NCBI RefSeq assembly: GCF_007830545.1
Contig: NZ_VLLF01000006.1
Span: forward strand, 248,001 to 312,000
DNA: 64,000 nt
Reading direction: 5' to 3'
Source: Roseibium hamelinense
GTDB taxonomy: Bacteria; Pseudomonadota; Alphaproteobacteria; Rhizobiales; Stappiaceae
Shown here: one piece after another, positions 18,082-26,575 of the stretch
Layout of the letters: every line of letters starts with the position of its first letter
How positions within the stretch are numbered: position 1 is the stretch's first letter
The notes under the pieces: model-generated
What the model was told of the DNA's origin: nothing
Databases searched by the model: none
The model's input: the letters and a program-made list of their open reading frames with translations, nothing else
Program-made: the position numbers and the translations under genes

Positions 18082-19101
18082 ATGGCGAAGCAACCATTGG
18101 AGACAGCAGAGCAAATTTCTGAAATTGCTTTTGGTTTTATGGGGTCGAAAGCCCTCTTTGCCGCTCTCCATGTCGATTTGTTTTCGGCACTGTCGGACAA
18201 AGAGCTGGCTGCAGACGAAGTGGCGGCGGAAACCGGATTGGATTCCGATCGGGCGACAACACTTTTAACGGCGTTGAACACACTTGGTCTTGTCGAAGCC
18301 GATGACGGCCGTTTCAAAAATGCGCCGGCTGCAGATGCCTTTCTAGTCACAGGCCGAAAATATGCCTTTGGCGATTATTTGCGGTTTCAGATCGATCGGC
18401 AAATGTACCCATTCCTGACGCAGCTCAATGACGCACTGACGGACAACTTGGCACCGGATCAGGTATCTTCCTATGCGCAATGGTTCAGCGATGCCGACGA
18501 GGCGCGGCTGTACTCCCAGTCTCAGCATGCCGGTTCTCTAGGGCCGGGGCGAACGCTGGCAAAGCTCGTTGATTTGTCGCAGACGCGGTCTCTGCTGGAT
18601 GTAGGTGGCGGGACAGGTGCGTTTTCGATTTCATTGTGCGAAGCGTATCCCGAGCTGAAGTCCACTATTTTAGATTTCCCAAATGTGGCGAAGGTCGGTG
18701 AAGAGTTCATCAAGAAGGCAGGGCTGTCCGATCGGGTTTGGTATCAGCCCGGCAATGCCCTCGACGATGTCTGGCCGGCAGAGGCGGACGCGGTTTTGAT
18801 GTCCTACCTGTTTTCAGGCGTGCCGGGAAAGGCGATCCCGGGTCTCGTCAAAAACGCCATGGTCACCCTGCCGCCTGGCGGGCACTTCATGGTGCATGAT
18901 TTCATGGTAAGCGGTGAGCGCACGGGGCCGAAGCTTGCAGCCTTGTGGCAGTTGCAGCACACCGCTTTCAACCCGCATGCCAAATCGATCACCAGCGACT
19001 ATGTCTCAGATCTTATGGAGGCGGCAGGCTTCGAGGATGTGAACACCCGCGAAATGATCCCGGGCATGACCACTTTGGTGTGGGCCCGGAAACCGCAGTG
19101 A
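18082..19101 (+). CDS. SAM-dependent O-methyltransferase, class of acetylserotonin/CrtF/BchU-type enzymes
   Basis: 339 aa. An N-terminal winged-helix dimerisation domain (about residues 1-100, with FMGSKALFAALHVDLFSAL) precedes a Rossmann methyltransferase domain with the SAM motif LLDVGGGTGAFSISLCEAYP near 172 and the acidic ILDFPNV loop. The architecture fits the O-methyltransferase 2 family, which includes CrtF and BchU. No carotenoid or bacteriochlorophyll gene is nearby, so the substrate is open. The frame is open from 17950; the ATG at 18082 follows GAAGGGA and gives the family N-terminus. It stands alone between convergent or divergent neighbours. Confidence 0.85.
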   Translation: MAKQPLETAEQISEIAFGFMGSKALFAALHVDLFSALSDKELAADEVAAETGLDSDRATTLLTALNTLGLVEADDGRFKNAPAADAFLVTGRKYAFGDYLRFQIDRQMYPFLTQLNDALTDNLAPDQVSSYAQWFSDADEARLYSQSQHAGSLGPGRTLAKLVDLSQTRSLLDVGGGTGAFSISLCEAYPELKSTILDFPNVAKVGEEFIKKAGLSDRVWYQPGNALDDVWPAEADAVLMSYLFSGVPGKAIPGLVKNAMVTLPPGGHFMVHDFMVSGERTGPKLAALWQLQHTAFNPHAKSITSDYVSDLMEAAGFEDVNTREMIPGMTTLVWARKPQ

Positions 19102-19174
19102 TCGCAAGGGATGGCCTTACGTGTAGCAGATTCCAGAAAAAGCGGCCTGGGCCAAGGAGACCCGGGCTGTATCG

Positions 19175-19537
19175 TCAGTCGTAGTAAATCTCGTTGTCGT
19201 CGAGATACACGTTGCTCGCAGCGCAAATGTCGATGGAGATCGGCTCATCCATGACTTCGCTGCCATCCTCGCCCAACCAGCCAACCTGAAACACCTGATC
19301 GCAATTGCCGGTGTCTGCTGTAAATTCAGCGGCTCCATTTTCGCCCGGAGCGAGTTCAGCCTCCAGCCAATTGTCACTCCAGCCGTTGCCATCGTTTGTG
19401 TAAAAGCCAATCGCAACGTTGCCACCGGTGTTGTTGTAGATCTGGAAATAGCCTTCAGACCCGGTGCCTTGAGCAAGCACTAGCCCTGCTGTCATAGAAA
19501 AGGCTCCCGCTGTCAAAAGCGTTTTGAATACTTTCAT
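19175..19537 (-). CDS. Small secreted acidic protein of unknown function
   Basis: 120 aa. A Sec signal (about residues 1-22, ending VLAQG) is followed by an acidic, glycine- and asparagine-rich domain: FQIYNNTGGNVAIGFYTNDGNGW, then two cysteines (CDQVF and ICAAS) that could form a disulfide, and DDNEIYYD at the end. No family recognised. The fold may be a small periplasmic beta-sandwich. It precedes mbfA on the same strand order reversed by a 116-base gap, with no sign of co-transcription. Confidence 0.7.
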   Translation of the reverse strand: MKVFKTLLTAGAFSMTAGLVLAQGTGSEGYFQIYNNTGGNVAIGFYTNDGNGWSDNWLEAELAPGENGAAEFTADTGNCDQVFQVGWLGEDGSEVMDEPISIDICAASNVYLDDNEIYYD

Positions 19538-19653
19538 CTCTGCTCCCCCAAAGCGGCTTGCTATAATGGTGCGCGCTTACCGCCGAAGTGAAGCTAACTC
19601 AGCGTCAATTGGTTTGGAAGCACTAAAGACGCACTGTGTAAAGAGCGGTGATG

Positions 19654-20637
19654 TCAGGCATTTCCAATCAATATGCCCGCCGCAAACACCAATGCTCCGC
19701 CAAGAACCACCTGAAACGTTGCTCTTAGGAACGGAGTGTCCATGAACTTGTTCTGGATCCAGGCAATGGCCCAGAGCTCGATGAAGACAACCGCCGCTGC
19801 GATGCTGGTTGCGAGCCAAAAGTCCGGGATGAGATAGGGCAGGGCGTGCCCCAATCCGCCGATGGCGGTCATGATACCGGAGGCGAGGCCTCGGATAAGC
19901 GGAGAACCACGGCCCGACAATACGCCGTCATCATGGGCGGCTTCTGTGAAGCCCATGGAGATACCGGCACCAACAGAGGCAGACAGCCCGACCAGAAAGG
20001 TCTGCCAGGTGTCGCCTGTGGCAAAAGCGGCCGCAAATATCGGCGCAAGGGTGGAAACCGAACCGTCCATTAAGCCGGCAAGGCCGGGCTGAACAACGGT
20101 GAGGATGAATTGACGCCGCTCTTGGGCCTCTTCTTCTTCCTGCACATCGGCGGGGGCATGTTTCTCACTCAGTTTGCGGGCAAGATTTTCATGGCCTTTT
20201 TCAGCATTCGCTAGATCGCCCAGTAATTTGCGCATCGAGGCGGTCTTGGTTCGTTTTGCAGCCTCGATGTAGAACCGGTAGGCTTGGTCCTCCATGCCTT
20301 CTGCCATCGCACGGACTCTTTCCAGCTTGAGCGGCCGGACCAGCCAGTATGGCTTGCGTTGATAAAAGCCACGGACGTGTTCGCGCCTGATCAGTGGTAT
20401 TTCATCACCGAATTGCGCGGTGAACTGATCGATCAGTCTTCGTCGGTGCTGGTTTTCTTCCCGGGCCATGCCCTCAAATACAGCGGCCGACCCAGGGTAT
20501 TGTTCTTTCAAGCCTTCAGCGAACGCGCTGTAGATGCGGGCGTCATCTTCTTCTGAAGATATGGCAAGCGCCAGCACCTCCTTCTCGCTGAGGCTTTCGA
20601 ATGAACGCCGCCCGGAATTCAAGAATCTGCTGAGCAT
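19654..20637 (-). CDS. mbfA: MbfA, rubrerythrin/ferritin-like domain fused to a VIT1/CCC1 iron exporter
   Basis: 327 aa. The N-terminal rubrerythrin-like half (about residues 1-165) has the two iron-ligand ExxH motifs in AREENQHRRR and NAEKGHENLA; the C-terminal half is a VIT1/CCC1 membrane domain (LMDGSVSTLAPIFAAAFA, ASVGAGISMGFTEAAHDDG). This fusion is MbfA, which exports iron and protects from peroxide in Agrobacterium and Bradyrhizobium, where Irr represses it. An Irr-like box lies 74-90 bases upstream. The frame is open to 20811; the ATG at 20637 starts the conserved region. Confidence 0.93.
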   Translation of the reverse strand: MLSRFLNSGRRSFESLSEKEVLALAISSEEDDARIYSAFAEGLKEQYPGSAAVFEGMAREENQHRRRLIDQFTAQFGDEIPLIRREHVRGFYQRKPYWLVRPLKLERVRAMAEGMEDQAYRFYIEAAKRTKTASMRKLLGDLANAEKGHENLARKLSEKHAPADVQEEEEAQERRQFILTVVQPGLAGLMDGSVSTLAPIFAAAFATGDTWQTFLVGLSASVGAGISMGFTEAAHDDGVLSGRGSPLIRGLASGIMTAIGGLGHALPYLIPDFWLATSIAAAVVFIELWAIAWIQNKFMDTPFLRATFQVVLGGALVFAAGILIGNA

Positions 20638-20710
20638 GATCAGCCCCCGCGCCACAGACCAAAAGAGTGCCTTTTCGGGCAAGCATGCCCCGTTCTTACA
20701 CTGGCCGCAA

Positions 20711-20727
20711 TTTAGAAGCTTGCTAGA
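20711..20727 (-). promoter_or_regulatory. Candidate Irr-binding iron control element (ICE) of mbfA
   Basis: On the plus strand TTTAGAA-GCT-TGCTAGA: 12 of 14 arm positions match the palindromic ICE-type pattern TTTAGAA-N3-TTCTAAA known for Irr targets in Rhizobiales. It overlaps the last codons of the SLC13 gene and is 74-90 bases upstream of the mbfA start, a suitable place for repression. The consensus is quoted from memory. Confidence 0.55.
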
Positions 20728-22498
20728 GCGGCCAGAAATACAGGATTGCCGGTATCGAGACAGATAGAACCAGCAGCTCCAACGGAAGTCCCATCCGCCA
20801 ATAGTCTCCAAAGTGATAGCGCCCGGGACCCATGATGATCGTGTTGTTCTTATGGCCGATCGGCGTCAGGAAAGCACAGGAGGCCGAGACTGCAACTCCC
20901 ATCAAAAACGCATCTGGATTGACGTCTAGGGTCTGAGCGATCTGTAGCCCGATGGGGGCGGCGATCAGGCAGGTCGCTACATTGTTGAGGAAGTCTGACA
21001 GCGTCATTGTGACAACCATCAAGACAACCAGTGCAATCCAGATCGGGAAACCATCCGTCAGCGAGATGATACTGGAGGCAATCAACTGCGCGCTGCCGGA
21101 TGTCTCAAACGCCTGGCCAAGTGGAATTAGTGAACCCAAAAGCACAATGACTTTCCACTCGATAGCCTCATAAACCTCGGTGCCGCCGACCAGACCTGCG
21201 CCGATGTAAAAAACAGCGCAAGCTGCCAGTGCGACCGGCAAATACACAAGGCCGGCAACAGCCGCCAGGATGGCACAGGCAAACGCGGCGATTGCAAGCC
21301 ATGCCTTGTTGCGTTGGACAAGGCTTGTAGTTTTGCCTTCAAGCGGAAACACACCCAGCCAATTGACCGCGGCTTCAAGGCGGTCATCCCGCCCAAGAAG
21401 AAGCAGAACGTCACCGGGCCGGATGGCTTGATGTCTAACCCGGGAATGAACCGTTTTGCCCTGACGGGATATTCCGAGCAGCGTCACTCCATGGCCATAG
21501 AGAAGCCGGAGGCTGAAAGCGGTGCGTCCGGCAATCCGCGCGCCGTCGGGCACAATGGCCTCGCGCAGGGACAGGCTTGATCCTTTTAGTCCGCCCTTGT
21601 GGCGTTCTGAACCTGCGAAGTCGAGGTTCGCCGCACCCATGAAGTTTTCGATGGCTTTGGGCTCGCCCTCAACAATCAGATAATCGCCTTGCTTGACCGG
21701 TTCTGCACTCGCAAAGCCCTTCAAACGCCGGCCTGACCGGACCAGGCCGATAATATTGACGTCCTTTTCGTCGGCAACCGGGTAGAGGTGACCAACGGTT
21801 ATGTCATCGTCTCCGGTGTTTTCACCCACTTTCAGTTCCGCGACGTACAGGTTTTCATCGATGTTCAAGTCTTCGCCCTGCTCGCGAAGGCGTTTTGGCA
21901 ACAAGCGCCATCCGACAAAAGTGACGAAGGCAACGCCAATGACAGACACGACAAGCCCGACCGGCGCAAATGCAAACATGGTGAAAGGCTCTCCAAGCGC
22001 ATCCTGCCGGTATTGAGCAACGACAATATTCGGCGGCGTCCCGATCAGCGTTATCATTCCGCCTAGGATAGTCGCAAACGACAGCGGCATGAGCGACAGG
22101 CCCACGGAACGGCCCGCTTTCTTCGCGGCCTCCATATCCAGCGGCATAAGCAAGGCGAGGGCAGCTACATTGTTGATAATGGCGGAGAGGCCTGCCCCCA
22201 CGACAGACAAAAGACCCAGATGCGCGGGTAATGTTCTGTCCGACGACAAAAGCCTGCTCGCCACGAGCTCGACCGCGCCCGAGTTCATCAGCCCCCGGGA
22301 GACCACCAAAACCAGCGCAATGATAATAACGGCCGCGTTGCCAAACCCTGAAAACACCGCATCCGCGGGCACCAATCCAAGAATCGAGGCGGAAATAAGC
22401 GCGCAAAACGCCACGAGATCATAGCGAATCCGACCCCAGATCAGCAGCGCGAAAAGCACGCCAAAAAGGCTAAAAAGCAATGCTTGATCAGTGGTCAA
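20723..22498 (-). CDS. SLC13-type permease with two TrkA-C (RCK) domains
   Basis: 591 aa. Two membrane halves (about residues 1-195 and 400-590), each with a conserved 'NN.A' loop (IINNVAALALLMPL; DFLNNVATCLIAAP), flank a cytoplasmic insert with two TrkA-C domains (about 205-290 and 300-380, e.g. EGEPKAIENFMG and RPGDVLLLLGRDDRL). This is the arrangement of the sulfate/dicarboxylate-type SLC13 permeases annotated in many bacteria. Substrate unknown, sulfate or a dicarboxylate are reasonable guesses. Located directly upstream of mbfA; the Irr-like box lies at its end, so mbfA is probably transcribed separately. Confidence 0.88.
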   Translation of the reverse strand: MTTDQALLFSLFGVLFALLIWGRIRYDLVAFCALISASILGLVPADAVFSGFGNAAVIIIALVLVVSRGLMNSGAVELVASRLLSSDRTLPAHLGLLSVVGAGLSAIINNVAALALLMPLDMEAAKKAGRSVGLSLMPLSFATILGGMITLIGTPPNIVVAQYRQDALGEPFTMFAFAPVGLVVSVIGVAFVTFVGWRLLPKRLREQGEDLNIDENLYVAELKVGENTGDDDITVGHLYPVADEKDVNIIGLVRSGRRLKGFASAEPVKQGDYLIVEGEPKAIENFMGAANLDFAGSERHKGGLKGSSLSLREAIVPDGARIAGRTAFSLRLLYGHGVTLLGISRQGKTVHSRVRHQAIRPGDVLLLLGRDDRLEAAVNWLGVFPLEGKTTSLVQRNKAWLAIAAFACAILAAVAGLVYLPVALAACAVFYIGAGLVGGTEVYEAIEWKVIVLLGSLIPLGQAFETSGSAQLIASSIISLTDGFPIWIALVVLMVVTMTLSDFLNNVATCLIAAPIGLQIAQTLDVNPDAFLMGVAVSASCAFLTPIGHKNNTIIMGPGRYHFGDYWRMGLPLELLVLSVSIPAILYFWPL

Positions 22499-22688
22499 AA
22501 CTGTGTTGCTCCAAAAAAAGACGTAGCGTTGCAGACAGTTGGGCGTTCTGTGCGAAGGTCAGTTTGGCCGGGCTAAACCAGAGTTTGGTATTTGTGTCCA
22601 AACCTTAATGAACCGAACAGGTTCTGGCCATGTCTCATCCTCATATTGGCTTCAGCAAATGACGCCAATTCGGATAGGAGATCAGCCA

Positions 22689-22856
22689 ATGCAAATTCCG
22701 AAGTACTATTTCGATGTTCCCGATACAACCATGCAAGCACGCGCCATTGCACGTCGGTACTGGGGGAAAAGAATTAAATCGTGGGCCGGTTCGTTCTCCG
22801 GTGGGCCGGACAAACAACCCAATCCGCTCACCATGCAAGGTCTGGACCGCAGCTAA
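22689..22856 (+). CDS. Small protein (55 aa) with its own ribosome site and terminator
   Basis: Starts MQIPKYYFDVP, contains the basic helix ARAIARRYWGKRIKSW and ends NPLTMQGLDRS. GATAGGAG lies eight bases before the ATG and a strong intrinsic terminator begins two bases after the stop, which argues for a real transcript. The helix, with the pattern of DUF1127-like and other short alphaproteobacterial proteins, is only a loose resemblance. No function can be assigned. Confidence 0.6.
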   Translation: MQIPKYYFDVPDTTMQARAIARRYWGKRIKSWAGSFSGGPDKQPNPLTMQGLDRS

Positions 22857-22857
22857 G

Positions 22858-22889
22858 AAAAACCCGGTTGAACTCCAACCGGGTTTTTT
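22858..22889 (+). terminator. Intrinsic terminator of the 55-residue gene
   Basis: AAAAACCCGGTTG and CAACCGGGTTTTT form a 13-bp stem with a 5-base loop and six T residues, starting just after the stop codon. It also faces the end of the fasciclin gene on the other strand and may serve both. Confidence 0.9.
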
Positions 22890-22928
22890 GCTTTTAAAAG
22901 TGCGTTCGTGAAACAAGCCGTCTAGGGA

Positions 22929-24383
22929 TTATGTGAACAGCGCCACCAAATCAGTGGTCAAAGCTTGGTTCTCCGGACTTTCTGCAAAGCCGATCAGGAC
23001 TTCAGCACGGTCCCATGCACCACTGTCAAGGCGATCATCCCACTCCAACAGTCCGCCTGTGTCTGCATCGCGTGCGAGAACGTTGTTGTACAAGGCATTA
23101 ATGTACTCCTCATCGGATGTGTTTGCGCCAAAGCGCTGCTCAAACTCCGTACTTTGAACAAAGGCGCTTGCCATCTGCTTCAAAGTCATATCGCCGCTCA
23201 ACAATATCTGATTATGATCGAAGCCCTCCTGGTCCGGCGCACGTCCGAGGGCTGCTTGGTATAGGCGCACGAGTTGGGCGCCATTTCCGTCAAAGTCAAA
23301 AGTCACATCCGGCACCGGGATTGCCTCGTTGACATTCAACGGAAGCAGTACGCCATCAATTGGCTGAACGAAGCCGTTTTGCGTCTCCAGGTTTGCCAAA
23401 TCTGAGATGTAGGACGGGTTGTCGACCTGTGGATCTTTGTCGACGATATGGTTTGGCCGAACAACCAGTGTTTCACCAGACAGTGTTGATACTTCGGTGA
23501 GACCAAGGAGCTCGGCCTGGGTCTTGCCGCCAGAGGACACATGATATGTCAGGATGGTGGTGAGAAGCGGAATGGGGTCCCCATTTGGGTCTAGAGCCGT
23601 TAAAGTGTCTACAATTGCCGAAAAAGCGCCGGCTTCATCACCATTTTGCACGTTTGCTCCCAGTGTTTGCGCAAGTGAGATAAAGGCATCGTCCGTTGGG
23701 GCGAATACTGTGAAGTCAGCGGTCTTGTCGGTAAACGTGTCTGTCAGGTTAGCGGTGTTGAGAGCGGTCAAAAGGATATCGAAGTCGCCGCCATTGCTAT
23801 CGAATTGGCCCCCGGACGAGGCGACTACGTCGGCAATCGTCAGATCTGCAACGGCTTGCGGAACATCAATGGGCAGGAGAACCCGGTCGATCACATGCAC
23901 GGTGCCGTTTGTCGCGGCGATATCAGTCGCCCCGGAGACGAATGATGGGTCTTTGAGGTCTGTATCAATATCCACAAGCGAATTTCCAGCCGGTGTCAGC
24001 GTCGCAGCCTGTGTCGTTGCGATCGACGATGAGTTGGTGATCTCAGTTAGTGATTTCGCGGTTGGCGAGACGTGATAAAGCAAAATGTCGGTCAAAAGCG
24101 GAATTGGGTCGTTTGTCCCCGAAAGCTCAGTGAGTGTCGACACAATTGCGTTGAAAGCACCTTCTTCGTCTGTGTCTGAAACGTTCGCCCCAAGGCTGTT
24201 TGCTAATGCGATAAATGCCGCATCGGTCGGAGCAAACACCGTCAAATCAGCGGATGGGCTGTCAAGTGTTGCTGTTAGCCCGGCGGCCTCCAGTGCAGCA
24301 CGTAGAATGTTGAAATCGCTGGTATTCGCGTCAAATCCACTGCCGGATGCAGCAACGATTTCCGCAATTGTCATGCTTGCCAT
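22929..24383 (-). CDS. Protein with two fasciclin (FAS1) domains and a DUF4214 domain
   Basis: 484 aa. FAS1 domain 1 (about residues 1-165: DLTVFAPTDAAFIALA, LLTDILLYHVS, VHVIDRVLLP) and domain 2 (about 175-315: DFTVFAPTDDAFISLA, ILTYHVSSGG, VQPIDGVLLP) are followed by DUF4214 (about 335-450: LVRLYQAALGRAPDQEGFD). No signal peptide; DUF4214 domains are common in proteins exported by type I secretion or attached to S-layers, so a surface adhesive role is likely. The frame continues to 24728 but AAAGGGA before the ATG at 24383 and the motif start there support the shorter form. Divergent from DUF6502. Confidence 0.88.
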   Translation of the reverse strand: MASMTIAEIVAASGSGFDANTSDFNILRAALEAAGLTATLDSPSADLTVFAPTDAAFIALANSLGANVSDTDEEGAFNAIVSTLTELSGTNDPIPLLTDILLYHVSPTAKSLTEITNSSSIATTQAATLTPAGNSLVDIDTDLKDPSFVSGATDIAATNGTVHVIDRVLLPIDVPQAVADLTIADVVASSGGQFDSNGGDFDILLTALNTANLTDTFTDKTADFTVFAPTDDAFISLAQTLGANVQNGDEAGAFSAIVDTLTALDPNGDPIPLLTTILTYHVSSGGKTQAELLGLTEVSTLSGETLVVRPNHIVDKDPQVDNPSYISDLANLETQNGFVQPIDGVLLPLNVNEAIPVPDVTFDFDGNGAQLVRLYQAALGRAPDQEGFDHNQILLSGDMTLKQMASAFVQSTEFEQRFGANTSDEEYINALYNNVLARDADTGGLLEWDDRLDSGAWDRAEVLIGFAESPENQALTTDLVALFT

Positions 24384-24495
24384 CACAGTTTCCCTTTCTC
24401 TTCGGTTCAAACCACTTTTGCACTTCGCTTTGCCTGCACGCCGGTAGTCCTCGTCCTGGCTATCGCGCCACGGCGGTTCAGCGAGATCGTATATT

Positions 24496-24512
24496 GTGGG
24501 AAAATTTCCCAC
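24496..24512. promoter_or_regulatory. Perfect palindrome in the fasciclin/DUF6502 divergent promoter
   Basis: GTGGGAAAATTTCCCAC, 8-bp arms around one central A, sits between the two divergent starts (24383 minus, 24593 plus). It lacks a T-run, so it is an operator-type site. TTGACA at 24546-24551 and TATATC at 24561 lie nearby but with too short a spacing to be one promoter. Confidence 0.55.
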
Positions 24513-24592
24513 GACAAGAGGTCGCAGGTAAAAATTGTGTTTTTGTTGACAGCGTTGGCCTATATCTGAGCGGAAGGAGATCGCACTCGGGA

Positions 24593-25495
24593 ATGCCGGA
24601 ACAGACGCCAAAAACGCCACAGCAAATGTCGAGCAAGTCGCTATTCGAGAAAGCCTTGCGCACCGTTTTGCGTCCCATCGCAAAGGCCATGATTGCGCAT
24701 GGCGTTCCGCTTTCGACCGGACTTTCAATTCTTAAGGAAGTGCTTGTCGATGTTGCCTCTCAGGACACGGCAGACGGCAAACCGCCTTCTGATAGCCGCA
24801 TCACTGCGATCACCGGTGTTCATCGGAAGGACGTAAAGGCAATCCGGGAGCGGGATGAGCAAACACCGCCGGAAGCCAAACCCAGTGTGATTGGAAATGT
24901 GGTCGGCCGGTGGTTGGGAAGCAGTCAGTACCAGACGCCAGATGGCCTGCCCGCGCCGCTGCCGAGGACCCGGCAGCCGGACGGCGCGCCGAGTTTTGCC
25001 GACATCGTGCGGGAGGTCAGCACAGATATTCGCCCTGCCTCTGTTTTGGAGGCTATGTCCGCTCAACGCTTGATAGAGATACGGGAGGCATCTGATGAGG
25101 TGGTCCTTCGAACCCAAGCCTATATTCCAACAGGTGACCGGTCCGACCTGTATGATTTTTGGGGCAAGAACCTTCGCGATCACGTGTTGGCGGCAACGCA
25201 CAATGTGACCGCTGAAGGCGGTGCGCCCGTTTTTTTTGAACGCGCGGTCTTTTATCATCAGTTGACGGACAAGTCTGTCGCGCAGTTGGATGCCGATGCA
25301 CGCGCGGCGGGAATGGCAGTGCTCCAAAATTTGAACAAATCTGCAAGTACTCTTCAAGAGCACGACAGGTCGGCTGCAGATGCAAAGCACAGGTTCCGGT
25401 TCGGTATGTTTTTCTACACAGAGCCGGAAACGGATGTATCCAAATCAGAGGACGAAAATGATACCGCCAAAGACAGGGCGTCAGGAAATGACTGA
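24593..25495 (+). CDS. DUF6502 family protein
   Basis: 300 aa, soluble, no membrane helix. The N-terminal stretch KALRTVLRPIAKAMIAHGVPL, then STGLSILKEVLVDVA and a helix-turn-helix-like segment SRITAITGVHRKDVKAIRER is characteristic of DUF6502 proteins, which look like DNA-binding regulators (inference). AAGGAG stands 14 bases before the ATG at 24593; the frame is open from 24347. It overlaps the following DUF5666 gene by eight bases, so both are made together. The palindrome upstream might be its own operator. Confidence 0.8.
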   Translation: MPEQTPKTPQQMSSKSLFEKALRTVLRPIAKAMIAHGVPLSTGLSILKEVLVDVASQDTADGKPPSDSRITAITGVHRKDVKAIRERDEQTPPEAKPSVIGNVVGRWLGSSQYQTPDGLPAPLPRTRQPDGAPSFADIVREVSTDIRPASVLEAMSAQRLIEIREASDEVVLRTQAYIPTGDRSDLYDFWGKNLRDHVLAATHNVTAEGGAPVFFERAVFYHQLTDKSVAQLDADARAAGMAVLQNLNKSASTLQEHDRSAADAKHRFRFGMFFYTEPETDVSKSEDENDTAKDRASGND

Positions 25496-26507
25496 TTTCG
25501 TTTCCCGTATGCGCATCAGTGTTCAAGCCTTTAAACGTGGCAAACTGCTCCAGTTCGTGGCTTTTCTTTTGATGATCATTGGTCTGGCTTTGGCTGTGCC
25601 TCCGTCAGACTCCCTTGCGCAACAGGCCCACAACCGGGACGGCGGCATCGGAGGAACAGGTATTGTTTTCGGTCCGGTTGACCGTCTTGGGAGCATTGTT
25701 GTCAACGGGATGCGGATCGAGACGGCAAATGCGCGCCTGTCGAGTTTTCCGAACCGGCTTGGCGGTGGCGCCGTCGAAACAGGAGATACGGTATTCGCCT
25801 CTATCCGTTCTTCGGCCAGCGGTCCTTCTGCCAACCGGGTTGTGCGCTTTTACCCGATCTCTGGTCCTGTGACCTCGGCCGGCCGGGGGGCGATAGAAGT
25901 CATGGGAACACGGGTGGACATACCCGCTGGAACACCGGTTGTCGATTTCACCGGTTCGGCAGTGCGATTGCGGGCAGGCGACACGGTTCGCGTCAGCGGT
26001 CTTTGGCGCGGCCAACGCATCGTGGCCAGCCGTGTTGTGAAAGCTCCCAATGTGCCTGTCACTTTAAGTGGTCAGTTTCGCCCGGTCGGTACCGGGAACG
26101 GTGTCGGCTCAACACGGGTAGAGATGAGACAGGATTTTGCTCTCGGTGCATTTGTGACTATTCGCGGCCGTTTTGACGGGAGCACTTTGGCAGCGGAGCG
26201 GGTCAGTCAGACCCTGCCCCTACGTCTTGATCGTCAAACGGGATTGTTGTCGGCTCAGGGCTTCCTGGCGAGAGACTTTGCCGGATCAGGTTACCATCTG
26301 TCAGGTTTTGGCCTGCCCATGAACCAAGCGTCTCCGGTCGGGCGGCAAACCGGCATCCGGTCGGTGTTTTTTGGCGTTGTTTCGGGTGGCTATTTGATCG
26401 AAGACCGGGTCAGTCTTCCTGACAGTGCGGCTGCTCGGCGTCAGGAGTTGGACAGTCTCAGGCCAACGGAAGTGCCGGGCAACTGGCGGGCCTTCTACCA
26501 GCGCTAG
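25488..26507 (+). CDS. DUF5666-domain exported protein
   Basis: 339 aa. A membrane signal anchor (about residues 20-40, LLMIIGLALAVPPSDSLAQ) precedes a beta-rich region with three DUF5666-type OB-like repeats (the recurring pattern 'Vdi...G..V.G.w..g.i.A.rv', e.g. LRAGDTVRVSGLWRGQRIVASRV and IRGRFDGSTLAAERV). Start chosen at the ATG at 25488 (overlap ATGACTGA with DUF6502); another ATG lies at 25458. DUF6502-DUF5666 pairing suggests one pathway in the envelope, with function unknown. Confidence 0.8.
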   Translation: MTDFVSRMRISVQAFKRGKLLQFVAFLLMIIGLALAVPPSDSLAQQAHNRDGGIGGTGIVFGPVDRLGSIVVNGMRIETANARLSSFPNRLGGGAVETGDTVFASIRSSASGPSANRVVRFYPISGPVTSAGRGAIEVMGTRVDIPAGTPVVDFTGSAVRLRAGDTVRVSGLWRGQRIVASRVVKAPNVPVTLSGQFRPVGTGNGVGSTRVEMRQDFALGAFVTIRGRFDGSTLAAERVSQTLPLRLDRQTGLLSAQGFLARDFAGSGYHLSGFGLPMNQASPVGRQTGIRSVFFGVVSGGYLIEDRVSLPDSAAARRQELDSLRPTEVPGNWRAFYQR

Positions 26508-26533
26508 ACGGCCATGCCGTTTCTTTGAAAAGG

Positions 26534-26565
26534 AAAACCCGGCTTGCGGCCGGGTTTTTTCTTTT
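26534..26565 (+). terminator. Intrinsic terminator after the DUF5666 gene
   Basis: AAAACCCGGC and GCCGGGTTTT, 10-bp stem, 5-base loop and a T-rich tail, 26 bases after the stop. Also faces the end of the convergent FAH-family gene. Confidence 0.9.
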
Positions 26566-26575
26566 TCCTGCTAGT

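Noticed and set aside
24546..24566. TTGACA and TATATC as a promoter for DUF6502
   Set aside because: The spacing is only nine bases, too short for a sigma-70 promoter.
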